Origin: Theocolax elegans | Taxonomy: Eukaryota > Arthropoda > Insecta > Hymenoptera > Cerocephalidae | Direction: 5' to 3' | Assembly: GCA_026168455.1 (NCBI GenBank) | Contig: CM047431.1 | Span: forward strand, 25,452,965 to 25,516,964 | Length of the DNA: 64,000 bases | Shown: in pieces, positions 12,190-22,165 of the stretch | Layout of the letters: the number at the start of each line of letters is the position of its first letter | Numbering within the stretch: the stretch's first letter is position 1 | Program-made: the position numbers and the translations under genes | The notes under the pieces: generated by a model | What the model saw: the letters and a program-made list of their open reading frames with translations, nothing else | Database searches by the model: none | What the model was told of the DNA's origin: nothing

Positions 12190-13133
12190 AAAGGCTCCAT
12201 ATATGAATATCTTAACATATTAACATGCACTATTTTCGTTTTATTATGAGATAGCTCTATTTTTACATTTCCCTTGTTATTAACTAATTCTAAAATCTGA
12301 TGTGGTCTAGTATATTGATCGCCTAATTTGTATTTCTTCCCTCCTTTTAATAACCAGACATTATCCCCTGCCAGAAATTCTTGATAATTTGCTTTTCTGT
12401 CGTAATAGAATTTCGACCTATGTTTAGAGGCTATCTATTTTTCTCGTGCGATTTCTTTCTCTCTTCTTCGAACTCGTTCTCGTGGATCTAAAGGTTCGTT
12501 TGATGGTAGTCACGCTTTTCGTGCAAATACAATTTCAAAGGGTGTGTAAAGATGACCCTCATGTACCGACGTATTATACGAAAACGCGGCTAATTCGCAT
12601 AACTCATCCCATGCGTCTTTAACTTGTAGTCGTTTAACTTGTTTAATCTTAAATATTTTCGCTACTTCCCTCATTAGACTACTTAAAAACGAGGTACCTT
12701 GGTCGGAGATAATTAACAATGGGGTGCTAAAAATTGAAAAGTGTCGACGAACTAACGCTTTGGCGATCGTTGCCGCGGTCGCGTCTGGTATGGGTATCGC
12801 CATACAGTATTTTGAAAGGTTACATTGAACGGTTAATATATTATTGTTATTATTTCGAGATCTGGGGAATGGTCCCACAAGATTGACCGATATGGATTCC
12901 ATAGCCGAGTACGGAGTGTCTGTTATTATCATACGTTGTTTAGTTTTAACACGAACCAATTTTTTTAGTTGGCAAGCTAAACAATGTCTAATGTAGTTTT
13001 GCACGTCTTTCTTAATATCAGGCCAATAGAAACGTTGTTTTATACGTTTATAGGTTTTTGTTACCCCTTTATGCCCTGCACAAGCAGACTCGTGCATTTC
13101 GCGAATAATATTTTCCCTATTACTCTCTTCCAC
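12190..13133 (-). pseudogene. Gypsy G3 integrase (broken)
   Basis: Minus-strand integrase of a Gypsy-type pol. The N-terminal zinc-binding HHCC region is visible (MHESACAGHKG, then HCLACQLKK). In the catalytic core the first acidic residue is replaced: SVNLVGPFP where the family has an Asp. The second is kept (SDQGTSFLSS). The stretch that should carry the catalytic Glu is deleted: the sequence jumps from KIKQVKRL to KDAWDELCELAAFSYNTS. The C-terminal part continues to a stop at 12190 with an internal stop (GDNVWLLKGG, KTKIVHVNMLRY). It cannot be an active integrase. Confidence 0.85.
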
Positions 13134-13170
13134 ACATTTTATGAATCCTAAACAAATAATTATTTTTACA

Positions 13171-13758
13171 TTAATATTTCGTAGAGTTATACTTCGCGAT
13201 ACTTATTGAACGTAATTTTTCTTTTAATATAATATTTTTCAAATTTAATAGATTTGTTTTTAGATTATTAATAATGGCTGAAGTACTCAGTCGCTCTTCG
13301 TCACGTAAAACCATAGCAAATTGCGTTTTTCCGTTTTTGCTATTGATTCTTATTTCTCCCCGATTTAAATTGGAAAAATAAGGTAATAATAATTTTGAAG
13401 CTAAATTTATGGATCCTTCGTCTAAAGGCATTCCGGTTGTAGTTATGAAATAAACATAATTATCTTCTCTCATAAAGAGTTGTTCTTTAACTTTAATGAA
13501 TTTCTTTTCATCGTTTGGTACTTCGTAAACATCCTTTTCTTCCCAGGACTCGTCAAATTCGTTGTTAAAATTATCTTCCTCCATGGGTTGTAATCTTTTG
13601 TCTGAGTTGACTATCGTTTCAATTTCCTCGGGGGCTTCTTGTATTATAGGAAGGTTTTTGACTGGTTCTTTTGGTATATTTGACTTCTTGGGTCGTTTTG
13701 CTGTCTTTTCATTGTAGTTCAGCCGTGTTATTTTTCCTGCGGGACTGCGTGTTTCCAT
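13171..13758 (-). pseudogene. Gypsy G3 pol linker between RNase H and integrase
   Basis: A lysine- and glutamate-rich open frame directly continues the RNase H segment (ADALSRSP, 13.8 kb) and precedes the integrase. It contains NYVYFITTTGMPLDEGS and a SINLASKLLLPYF segment. Position and composition fit the variable linker of Gypsy polyproteins. It has no catalytic motif. It is separated from the integrase frame by stops near 13140-13170, so the polyprotein is broken here. Confidence 0.65.
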
Positions 13759-15109
13759 AGAATGATTTTTAATAACATAAACGGGTTCTTCTATTGGACT
13801 TCTTGATAACGCGTCAGCATTAACGTTACTCTTACCGGCTTTGTATACGATGTCAAAGTCGCATGCATTCAGTTTTATTCTCCATCTACTAACTCTGGAT
13901 GTCGGATCTATCGAGTTTTTAAACCAAACGAGTGGTTTATGATCTGTTATAATGAGGAAACGACGGCCTCTTAGATAGCAATCGAACTGAGTAACGGCAT
14001 ACAGTATGGCAAAATGTTTCCCTTGAGTAAGTATCTTATTTTTGCTCGGTTTTGTTTAATACTCGCGAAACATAAGCAACCTGTAGGTGGGTCCCCACCT
14101 CTCTTTGTGATAAAATTGCTCCTATTGCTGTACCGCTAGCGTTACAAGTCACTATAAATGGTTTATCAAAATCTGCGATTTGTAATATTGATTGTTTGCA
14201 CAATTTTTCTCTTAAATCATCGAATGCCTTTTCAACTTCGCTGGACCATAGGAAAGGTGCGTCTTTCTTTAATAAATTACTTAATGGTCTAGCAATACCC
14301 GAAAAATTTGAAACGAATCGTCTATAATAGCCTGCTAATCCTAAAAATTGACTTATATTTTTCACTGTTTTTGGAATTGGAAATTTTTTTACTGCTTCTA
14401 ATTTTTTTGGATCCGGCAAAACACCTTCTGGTGATAATACGTGTCCCGGAAACACTACTTCTTTCTTTAAAAATTCACATTTGTCTGGCTGTAATTTCAG
14501 ATTTGTGGCGCGTACTCTTTGCAAAAATTGTTCAAACTTTTGGTTATGCTCTTGAATATTTTTAGCATATATAACTGCGTCGTCAAGGAATAAAAATATT
14601 TCTTTGCCTTGCATGCCCTCAAAAACACGATCAATCATTCTTGGAAAAGTGGCTGGAGAATTGCATAATACCATAGGCATTGTTTTAAATTGAAATAAAC
14701 CGAATGAAGAGGCGAAAGATGTTTTATGTCGATCTTCTTGAGCTAACGGAACTTGTAAAAATCCTTGACATATATCCAAAACGGTGAATACACGATTTTC
14801 TGGTCCGATTTGATCGATAATATCTAGTATATTAGGTAATGGGTATCGGTCTTTCACGGTTTTATCGTTTAATTGTCGAAAATCGACAACTAGTCGGTAT
14901 CGTTTATTACCCTGACTATCAGGTTTTTTTGTTACTAGAAAAACAGGTAATGTATAATTGAAATTTGATGGTGCAATTATGTCTCCATCGATCATTTCTT
15001 TTAATTGTATATCAAGTTCGCTTTTAAGAGCATGGGGAGAACTATATGGCTTAGCTGTGATTGGTATGTCGTCGACAGTCGGTATCTTATGTTCTATAGC
15101 ATTTATCAC
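13759..15109 (-). pseudogene. Gypsy G3 reverse transcriptase and RNase H (frameshifted)
   Basis: RT domain at about 15109-14330: RLVVDFRQLNDKTVKDRYPL, FTVLDICQGFLQVPL, then FLFLDDAVIYA, where the usual Tyr of YxDD is Phe. The thumb/connection follows (GLAGYYRRFV). RNase H starts at about 14230 (FIVTCNASGTAIGAILSQ, with CNAS in place of the usual DAS). A +1 frameshift falls near 14040-14050. After it the frame resumes with HFAILYAVTQF, ITDHKPLVWF and SNVNADALSRSP. Changes at conserved positions plus the frameshift indicate an inactive copy. Confidence 0.9.
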
Positions 15110-15160
15110 GCCTAGTTTTTCTTCTTTTAGACAGAAGCAATCCGAATATTCATCAATTAA

Positions 15161-15622
15161 TTATTCTATAGATTGCCTGTGTTCCTCGTACATTTTATCA
15201 AAATGCAAGGCTTCTTTTATCCGTTCATTACGATTAGGTGTACTTGTATCCTCCGTTATTTTAAGTATCCTCGCTTCAGATCGATTGTCAGAAATGTCCT
15301 GTATGTCGACCTCTTCACTTTCATAACTATAAAAATTATTAATATAAGGTTTATTTGAATATACCAAATAACTGTTATCCATTTCGTTTTCGTGTATGGC
15401 TTCGACAAATTCACTTCGTAAATTTTCGTTTATAACTCTTTAATTCAATAAAAAATCGCTAGGGTCCTCATCCTGTTCATCTTCTTCCTGTATGATTATT
15501 AAATTCTCATTATTTATCTCATTTTTAGTTTCTTCAGTTCCTAGTTTGTTTATCCATAATATTTGAGTTCTTGGGATAATATCTAATTTTTCCCCGGACC
15601 TAACCAATTCTATGTTATTCAA
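15161..15622 (-). pseudogene. Gypsy G3 pol N-terminal region (degraded)
   Basis: Two short acidic open frames (15161-15382 and 15440-15622) lie between the nucleocapsid and RT segments and include the phrase LVRSGEKLDIIPRTQI. By position this should be the protease-to-RT part of pol. I cannot find an aspartic protease DTG/DSG motif, so the protease appears deleted or decayed beyond recognition. Confidence 0.5.
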
Positions 15623-15776
15623 TTTACAACATAACTAACATTTTTATCACGATGTTCGCATTTATTGCCCTACTCGATTTCGTAATACATTCGTACTTGA
15701 TAATTCATTTTTTTGTCAACAAAATCTTCCTTATTTTTGCGAGATCCGCATTTATTGCCCTCCTTGATTTCATAAT

Positions 15777-16257
15777 CTATTTGTACTTGACAATTATTAA
15801 CTGTCTTATCCAATAAATTTTAAAAATTCTCTTGTTAAATTGCGGCGATGAATATTTATTATTATTATAACGAACGAAGGAATAATTTTTATCTCTATCT
15901 CTATTTAGTAAAAATTCCGTCTGATTTTGATACTCGTTCCAACCACCAAATTGTAAATTTGGCCTATTATAATTACGACTGTTATCCGAGCGACTTTGTG
16001 AAATATAAGTACTGCTTATGGGATTGCGTCGGTTGTTATTATCGGAAAATCTTTCTGCAAAACTTCCAGCTAATTTAAAATAATTTATGGCTCCATGACC
16101 AGTTTTAGAACAATATTGACATACAATCGGAGAGTTATTCAAAATAAAATTTACTTTACGCGTTTCTCGAGTTGAACGAGAACAAGCCTCCTCTCAGCTC
16201 GGCGTCTCCTCGTTCAAGACGCTACAAGCGAACTCGCGCTCCACCTCGAGCGCTTGT
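15777..16257 (-). pseudogene. Gypsy G3 gag nucleocapsid end
   Basis: The gag frame continues from the capsid segment with one frameshift near 16255 and one internal stop near 16190, then reaches CQYCSKTGHGAINY. This has the spacing of a CCHC zinc knuckle but with Tyr in place of the last Cys. An Asn/Arg-rich tail follows (NNNRRNPIS, RDNSRNYNRPN-type composition), as expected for nucleic-acid-binding nucleocapsid. 16160-16250 is unusually GC-rich for this element but can be read as part of the gag frame. Confidence 0.65.
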
Positions 16258-17050
16258 TCACGAACCTGTTATATAGAGTTTTATTGGAGTCCCTAAACGC
16301 GCCCGAATTTTGCAATGAAGCCCTTTTAAAAAAAATTTTAAACAATCTTGCCTTAGTTCAAGCATGAAATGATCTGCTATCGCAACTCGTCCCTCTCTGT
16401 CGGCCGCTTTAACTATTTCATTTTTTGTTTCTTGTAACCGGTTAAAATAAGCAACGACTGTCTCATTGTTTTTCTGTTTTAATTTAGCAAGGTCTCCCGT
16501 CCACTCGTAATATGTTTTTATCGATCCGAAGGTGTTTTCGAGAAAATCGGATATCTCTTTGATAGAATTAAAATTTTCTCCGCGCGCACAAGTTAAAGCT
16601 TCTCCATATAAACGCATCCGAATAAGTTTTGTTAATTCTTTCTCGTACTCCGACGGTAAAATTTCTTTTGCTTCATTGCATCCGTCCAAAAATTGCGATA
16701 AATTTATGTTATGACCGTTACACCGCGGTATTAAATCTAAAGCGTCCTTTAGCGATAAACCTCGAATTTGAGACGTCATTGTTTTATTATTAATTTGTTT
16801 TTTAACTTCACTCCTTTCTAATTTTTTTGGTTTTGTTCCCGTGTTTGTTCTTAATTTGTCTAAATTTATTTTATTAAATAATTCGTCTTTAATCTTAGAA
16901 GAGTTTGCTTGTTCGGATGATCTTTTAATTAATTGATTATCGAAGGGAATTGTAAAATCTGTTGCGCCTTGAATTAGATTGTCGTCGAGTATTTTCGCCG
17001 TGTCTGTCACTAATGCCTTTGCTTCATCAGTCTCTTTATCGATCAGTGCG
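16258..17050 (-). pseudogene. Gypsy G3 gag capsid region
   Basis: A long minus-strand open frame contains a Retrotrans_gag-type capsid pattern: LIRMRLYGEALTCARG, FLENTFGSIKTYYEW, TGDLAKLKQKNNETVVAYFN and FLKGLHCKIRARLGTP. It would form the Gag shell of the retrotransposon particle. The open frame formally extends upstream to 17181, but the first about 45 codons come from an unrelated inserted module (see 17085-17255). The gag N-terminus proper reappears at 17275-17463. Confidence 0.85.
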
Positions 17051-17084
17051 GAAAAAATTATTTCACCCCGAACCGATGTTTGCG

Positions 17085-17255
17085 CCCGAGCAAAGCGAGG
17101 GTGAAAAGGTAATACGGGGTTGAAATCACTGTGTCTCTGATAATTTTGAGCACTATTGCAGGAAAAGTCTATTTTCCGCACTAGTGCGGGAATGTACTAT
17201 TTTGCGCACGGAGTTAAGAAAATATTTTTGTGCACTTGTATCGTAATGTATTATT
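17085..17255. repeat. Short dispersed module (copy M1) inserted in G3 gag
   Basis: The block contains CGAGCAAAGCGAGGG, CCGCACTAGTGCGG (a perfect dyad) and AATGTACTATTTTGCGCAC, then GTATCGTAATGTATTATT. The same ordered landmarks recur at 18226-18303 and 43036-43089. It separates the two parts of gag of G3, so it inserted after G3 did. Its identity is unknown; a transposon terminus is the simplest idea. Confidence 0.5.
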
Positions 17256-17274
17256 AACGCGCCTTTAATCTTAT

Positions 17275-17463
17275 TTATGATACCTTGAAAAGTTGTCCTT
17301 TTTTTACATTTTCTTGTAGACTTTCTATGATTTTGGGTTCCTCCAGATAAGAATCTAACAACTCTTTTTTCACTTCAGTCGTGAGCCGTTTTCTTACCGA
17401 GCTTATAACGTTATCCGGTGTTAAAATCATTGGTTCATATAGACGATTAATTGGGACTGGCAT
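17275..17463 (-). pseudogene. Gypsy G3 gag N-terminal fragment
   Basis: A 62-codon minus-strand frame (INRLYEPMILTPDN, VKKELLDSYLEEPKIIESL) lies just upstream of the gag capsid segment and in the same orientation. It is helical and charged, with no known motif. Assignment to gag rests on position only. Confidence 0.45.
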
Positions 17464-17967
17464 ACTAAAATTTATAGGATTATTCGCGAAAACTTCTTTT
17501 TAATCCTCGTATTTCAAAACAGCGGGTTTTAAGCTAAAATGTTTTACGCGCGTGGGAGTAATTATTGTGTCTACTTGCTCTTTTTCACTAACTTCAGAAG
17601 TAGAAAAATCGGTTGGAAAAAAGGGTCTCTATATTCAAAATTGTAAGGTATTTTTATAGATTATGAAATATTTGCTGCACTTTTTTCTAGTCTATCCTTT
17701 AACTAATTTATTTCTTTTGTCAAATTTTGCACTGTTCCCCTAGTCGTTTTAGTTAAATCGAGAGTATCGAGAGTCTGAACTTTTTCTTTGTATCAATTTA
17801 CTAACGTATCATTCATAGAAAACTCTAAACTCGTGTTTCTTTGTTTATTTACATGAGCCGTTTACGCGCGAGATTTAAAATACAAAATCCTTATATATTT
17901 ATACATTTATTTAATTGAACGATTATTTGGGTAGGTTGCAATGTATGAAAAAATATTATGGCGGTTA
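17464..17967. other. Probable degraded 5' region of G3; no gene recognised
   Basis: Upstream of the gag fragment on the minus strand the sequence stays AT-rich with short broken frames. No LTR start or primer-binding site could be identified. A phrase ATGAAAAAATATTATGGCG(G/A)TTAC near 17945 also occurs near 6200, which marks a dispersed repeat. Confidence 0.4.
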
Positions 17968-18246
17968 CTAAACCAAAATTAGGATTATGTTACAAGTTGT
18001 TTCTTCATTAATATGCAATGGTAACTTAAATATACTATAAACTGTTTTGCCATTAATTAATAAATTTGCAGCGATACCAGTCCACGCTATTGTAATTAAT
18101 GGTATTTTATACGAAATTAAATACTGTATAATTACATTGTGTAAGTAGCTTTTACCACTACCTCCAGGACCATCGATGAAATACAATAAATTTCCTTTGG
18201 CGTTAATTAATGCATCAGTATCACCCTCGCTTCGCTCGAGCGGCAA
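17968..18246 (-). pseudogene. Helitron-type PIF1 helicase fragment
   Basis: A 92-codon minus-strand frame contains a complete Walker A motif in the context FIDGPGGSGKSYLHNVI. It is followed by ITIAWTGIAANLLINGKTV and FKLPLHINEETTC, the pattern of the PIF1-like superfamily 1 helicase of Helitrons. Only the first helicase motifs are present; the Rep nuclease and the rest of the helicase are missing. A Helitron-like terminus occurs at 50020, but there is no evidence that they belong to one element. Host PIF1 is less likely given the truncated repeat context. Confidence 0.75.
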
Positions 18247-18303
18247 ATCCGACTCGTGTGGGAATCACCTATTTTGCGCACTTGTATCGTAATGTACTAT
18301 TTT
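18226..18303. repeat. Short dispersed module (copy M2)
   Basis: CTCGCTTCGCTCGAG at 18226-18240, CTATTTTGCGCACTTGTATC near 18269 and AATGTACTATTTT at 18291-18303 repeat the landmarks of the 17.1-kb and 43.0-kb copies. It abuts the 5' end of the helicase fragment. Confidence 0.5.
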
Positions 18304-19199
18304 TTTATTATACTAACGTCGCTCTTTTTATGCTCTCAAATTGGTGCTAATCAGCGACGGAGGTCATACGGTGTCTCGAGGTGTTCGCTCGTATTGCTCG
18401 AATTCGGCAAATGATAAGATAAACATTACATTAAAAGACTACAATTTAATTTCTAAATGTAAATTTAAAATAACGAATAAGGTATAGAAAATTTTAATAT
18501 TGACACAAATCATGAACTGCGTGCTATGTTTCTAACGGTGATTTTCGTTTTCTTCGCCTCGAAATGTGGCGTGATAAATTTAAAATTACGATTTGAAAAT
18601 GTTTGTAATATATAATGCAATTAGCTAGTTCATCTTATGCCTAAGTGTACTGTGTTTATATAGGAAGACTAATACTATATATAAAGTATATAACGATGCC
18701 TCAGATGAAGAAAAGCACAACTTAGATTTTCTCATTTAATATAACATTACAAAATCTGAGTTGTGCTTTTCTTCGTACGAGACAACGATAAACTAACCTT
18801 TTGTGCAAATGTATAACCTATATTTGCTTTTATTTTTAATTGTAGAACAACTGATCAGAAGTATTATATTACGTTAAACGTAAAACCTGAGAAAATGGTA
18901 AGCAGTGACACATAGTAAAATAATATTATGTTAAATTAATGTTGTTTTTAACAAAAGGTACTTCATGATGGCGATTAGTGCATTTTTCTCCAACATATAA
19001 TACTCCTTTCATAACATAAAATATCTATTTTTAATATAATATGGAGAAAACAAATTTTCAACGTGGATGTCTATAATCGTATTTCTGAAGAGAATAACGG
19101 TATTAAGTAGCCACAATTTATGAATCGCTAATACATAGTTTTAATTACATTTTATTACAAATTTTTTTAAGCAATTTGATATAAACATAAAATACTTAC
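18304..19199. other. No gene recognised; AT-rich, contains one strong hairpin
   Basis: AT-rich sequence with a precursor-like hairpin at 18707-18774 (separate entry). On the minus strand this is where downstream exons of the dynactin-2 gene should be, but I could not find the remaining C-terminal coding sequence in any frame. Confidence 0.45.
18707..18774. repeat. 68-nt hairpin with near-perfect 24-bp stem
   Basis: GAAGAAAAGCACAACTTAGA at 18707, continuing to TTTT at 18730, pairs with the segment 18751-18774 (AAAATCTGAGTTGTGC then TTTTCTTC). There is a single mismatch that is G-U in RNA. The loop is 20 nt. Size and shape resemble a microRNA precursor or a very small MITE. Nothing in the sequence decides which. 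Confidence 0.6.
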
Positions 19200-19376
19200 A
19201 AATTTTTCATATTTTATATCCAACGAGATTGATGTTTTCTTTTGATTTAAGTTATCCATCTTATGGATTACTGAAGTAACTCCATTTTCTAAAAGTCCTA
19301 ATTGAACAACGTCCAATATTGAAATTGTTCTTATTAAGTTTTTAACTGATCTTGAGATTCCTTGGAATTTGACTAT
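19200..19376 (-). CDS. DCTN2: Dynactin subunit 2 (dynamitin) exon, downstream of the two
   Basis: A 177-base (59-codon) open exon is flanked by an acceptor (ATTTGTAG before 19376) and a donor (GTAAGT after 19200). It encodes VKNLIRTISILDVVQLGLLE and HKMDNLNQKKTSISL. These align in pattern with the dynamitin segment that follows its LExRLxxLE region. It joins in phase with the exon at 19459-19702 across an 82-base intron. Dynamitin is the p50 shoulder subunit of dynactin, the dynein cofactor. The exon is quite diverged and the next exons are not found, so this may be a duplicated fragment. Confidence 0.7.
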
Positions 19377-19458
19377 CTACAAATAATTCAAATAAAATGT
19401 ACATATTATATGTATATGTAAACATAATATTAGTTAATATTTCTAATAATGATGGTAC

Positions 19459-19702
19459 CTGAGAGGAATTAGAAGTATTATCAATAGACATTCCTACTAA
19501 ATTTTCCAAATATCCAATCCTTTTCTCAAGGTGACTTATTCGAGCAAAATCTTGCATTTTTGATTTATCAGGTAAATAAACCATATTGTATTTTAATATG
19601 CCATGCTTCGATATTTGACTCAGCTGTAAATTTTGCTCTTGTCTAGAATCACTATTTACTAGCTTATTCTGTTTAAATATTTCAATCTGCGATTTCAGTT
19701 CC
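19459..19702 (-). CDS. DCTN2: Dynactin subunit 2 (dynamitin) exon, upstream of the two
   Basis: A 244-base minus-strand exon lies between an acceptor (TTTTTAAG before 19702) and a donor (CAG|GTACC at 19459). It encodes YNMVYLPDKSKMQDFARISH then LEKRIGYLENLVG. This is the dynamitin signature: a Tyr-x-Pro-Asp/Glu strand, then a coiled-coil start of the form LExRLxxLExxxG. The reading frame has no stop and joins in phase with the next exon. Earlier exons are not found. Hammerhead-type repeats begin about 120 bases upstream and a Gypsy LTR lies 3.3 kb upstream. Either the gene is split over large introns, or this is a partial duplicate. Confidence 0.8.
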
Positions 19703-19817
19703 CTTAAAAATAATTTTATCCATGTAACTTTTCTTTACAAATTTCTTAATACTAAATGCAAACAAAATTCCATAAATATCACTTTTTAATTTAATTATCA
19801 TACAATATGTTTTTGTT

Positions 19818-20335
19818 TTCAATATAAAATTTATCGGGCTTTGCGAACCAATATGCTTTATTAAGCGAGATTTTTACTCTTCGTACACTATGGTTGGTGA
19901 AAGTCCCAGAGTAAACCTTTAAAATTTAAAAATTGGCGTTTCGACCACAGCACTCTAGCTTTGGTCTCCTCAGTAAGGAGCTAGAGGCCTTCCTTAGATG
20001 CCCGTCGCAGATGGAAAGCGATGACATATGAAAGAAATGCGGCTATATATATGCCTTGTTATCAACTGTTTCTCTAGCGGGTAGAGAGAACAGTCGTGAC
20101 CTCCTGGTGGTAAGAACTCCCCCACCAACCAAGAGCGCGACGTATTTTCACCCGAAGTCGCGAGTTTTAAGAAAAACGAAAATTTTAACGTTCGCTACAG
20201 GTTATTTTCGATATAAATTTTATCGGGCTTTGCCAACCAATATGCTTTATTAAGCGAGGTTTTTACTCTTCGTCCACTATGGTTGGTGGAAGTCCCAGAG
20301 TAAACCTTTAAAATTTAAAAATTGGCGTTTCGACC
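19818..20335 (-). mobile_element. Penelope/retrozyme-type repeat B3, partial head-to-tail tandem
   Basis: A unit starting near 19818 is followed in the same orientation by the first about 130 bases of a second unit (TTATCGGGCT at 19831 and again at 20220, period 389). Landmarks shared with B1 and B2 are ACTATGGTTGGTG, GGCGTTTCGACC (reverse of the hammerhead core), CTCCTCAGTAAGGA and GCGGCTATATATAT. No protein is encoded. Insertion lies just upstream of the dynactin-2 exon. Confidence 0.7.
19935..19973 (-). ncRNA. Hammerhead ribozyme-like core (copy B3)
   Basis: On the minus strand: CTGAGGAGACC, a 16-base loop, GGTCGAAACGCC. Stem II is GACC/GGTC, whereas B1 and B2 have GTCC/GGAC, a compensatory change that keeps pairing. 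CTCTAGCT upstream of the core is complementary to AGCTAGAG in the loop, preserving with different bases the second pairing seen in B1. The helix III base and cleavage triplet look decayed (GGTTTAC), so cleavage is doubtful. Confidence 0.5.
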
Positions 20336-20469
20336 ACTCTGGGACTTCCACCAACCATAGTGGACGAAGAGTAAAACCCTCGCTTAATAAAGCATATTGG
20401 TTGGCAAAGCCCGATAAAATTTATATTGAAAATAACCTGTAGCGAACGTTAAAATTTTCGTTTTTCTTA
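20168..20469. repeat. Near-perfect 302-bp palindrome built from B3-type repeat
   Basis: Arms 20168-20301 and 20336-20469 are inverted copies of each other (134 bases each, few differences) around a 34-base spacer containing AATTGGCGTTTCGACC. Both arms carry the B-type landmarks TTATCGGGCTTTGCCAACC and ACTATGGTTGGTGG. The left arm is also the start of the second tandem unit of B3. Confidence 0.85.
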
Positions 20470-21480
20470 ATATGTGTTTGCTTTACAAAAAATGTATTAC
20501 AAACAACGTTGAGTGAAATTATTGAATTACTTTATTATTATGAATGTTTAAGTAATGTATTGCAAGTTAACTTAGAACAAAGTAGTTTAATTGTGATACA
20601 TAACTAAGACTGTAAAAGTCGCAACCCGGCGCGCGCGGAGCCTTTCACGTGCAAAAGGCACTCGTTTAACTCGTTCACGAATCGACCCCTAATACAAAAA
20701 AATTTATCCAAGACATAAATCAAAAGTTTTTTTCTTAGGTTTTTTCCTTTTGAATGGCGTAGATATTTTTGTCCTAAAACCTATTTTGAAAGTCCAAAAA
20801 GTCAATTGAAAATTCAGAACGATTTTAGGCAATGTGAGACACGCTTTTTTAAATAAATTATACCAATCGAAAAAGGAACTTCTAACTTTGAAACCCTAAA
20901 ATATTCAAGTTGGATAAACGGAAAGCAAGAAAGCAATTGTCACGTCCAGCCTTGTATCAATTACTATAAAGAATGTTTGACAAGGACTAACCTTACGTCT
21001 GCAAGAGTAGTGAAGTTTTTGAGAGCATATGTATAAATTGTTTAAATACTTTGATTTATAAACCATTTATTTCGATTACTAATAATACACAGTTTTGGTT
21101 TAATTACCATAAATTATATGATTAATAAATATTTGTGCATTTATAAATAATTAATAGATCAATAAATTATATAAGTATAATACTTATAAACTATTGTCTC
21201 CGTTATATAAAAATAAATTACATGTTTTATTAATGATTACATGTTTTTGTAAATAATTATACTCATTATTAAACAAATAAATAAATAAACGTATATTGAT
21301 CCAAAATTTAATAGTAGTTCATTGCAGTTTAATAAATATAAAGCACAAGGTATTTATAAACAATTAAGTAAAAAATACTTAAGTTATTAAATAAGTTAAT
21401 ATATTAAAATATAATCAATTACCCTTTAAGCAAAGTTAATCTGTCCTTGTTTAAAATATAATGTAAGAAAGAATTGCATT
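20470..21480. other. No gene recognised; AT-rich
   Basis: Contains a second copy of the dispersed repeat seen at 6298-6460 (20938-21050, TGTCACGTCCAGCCTTGTAT and CTAACCTTACGTCTG). A small GC-rich patch lies near 20620. The remainder is AT-rich without a supported gene. Confidence 0.5.
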
Positions 21481-21590
21481 GTTAGTAGATATGGGGTGGT
21501 ATAGCGAGACTGTCGGTCCCCCCCCCCCCCACTACTCCTATCCCGGCTACTCGCGACGTTGGGGTGGTATAGCGTGACTGATCTATTTTT

Positions 21591-21649
<59 letters not shown>

Positions 21650-22165
21650 TCGCTTCCACCACCCCGCACCTCTGAACATTGGGCCTGCTCTCTGGAGCAG
21701 TATAGCATGCTCTCGGACCTCTCTCTCGCACTAGTGCAGTATAGGTCATCTCTCGGATCTCCCTCTTGCACACACACGGCCTACGCAACCTCTTGGACCT
21801 CTCTCGTACTCATACAGTTTACACTACCTCTCGGAGCATTAGGCCCGCTCATTGGGGTGGTATAGCGTGATTCTCGGACCTCTCTCTCGCACTTGTGTAG
21901 GATACGTCACCGCTCGGACCTCTCTCTCGGACTCACGCTATCTACGTAACCGCTCGGACCTCTCTCTCGCACCCATGTAGTATACGTCACCGCTCGGACC
22001 TTTCTCTCTCGCACTCGTGTAGTATATGTCACCGCTCAAACCTCTCTCTCGTACTAGCGCAGTATACGTCACCTCTCGGACTTCTCTCTTGTACTCATGC
22101 TGTTTACACCACCGCTCGACCCTCTCTCTCGCACTAACACGAGCTACACAATTTCTCTTTCTCTC
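21481..22165. repeat. CT-rich region: C-run, (CT)n and about 40-bp minisatellite
   Basis: A run of C at about 21517-21530 is followed by (CT)n at about 21594-21647 and then by degenerate units of the type CGCTCGGACCTCTCTCTCGC plus CA(C/T)(T/C)(C/T)...GTAGTATACGTCAC. Units are spaced about 40 bases apart, most regular between 21870 and 22080. Open frames on either strand are artefacts of the CT/GA repeat. Confidence 0.8.

Noticed and set aside
21426..21788. Arg-Glu repeat open frames near the (CT)n tract
   Set aside because: Overlapping frames on one strand made of the same dinucleotide repeat; not genes.
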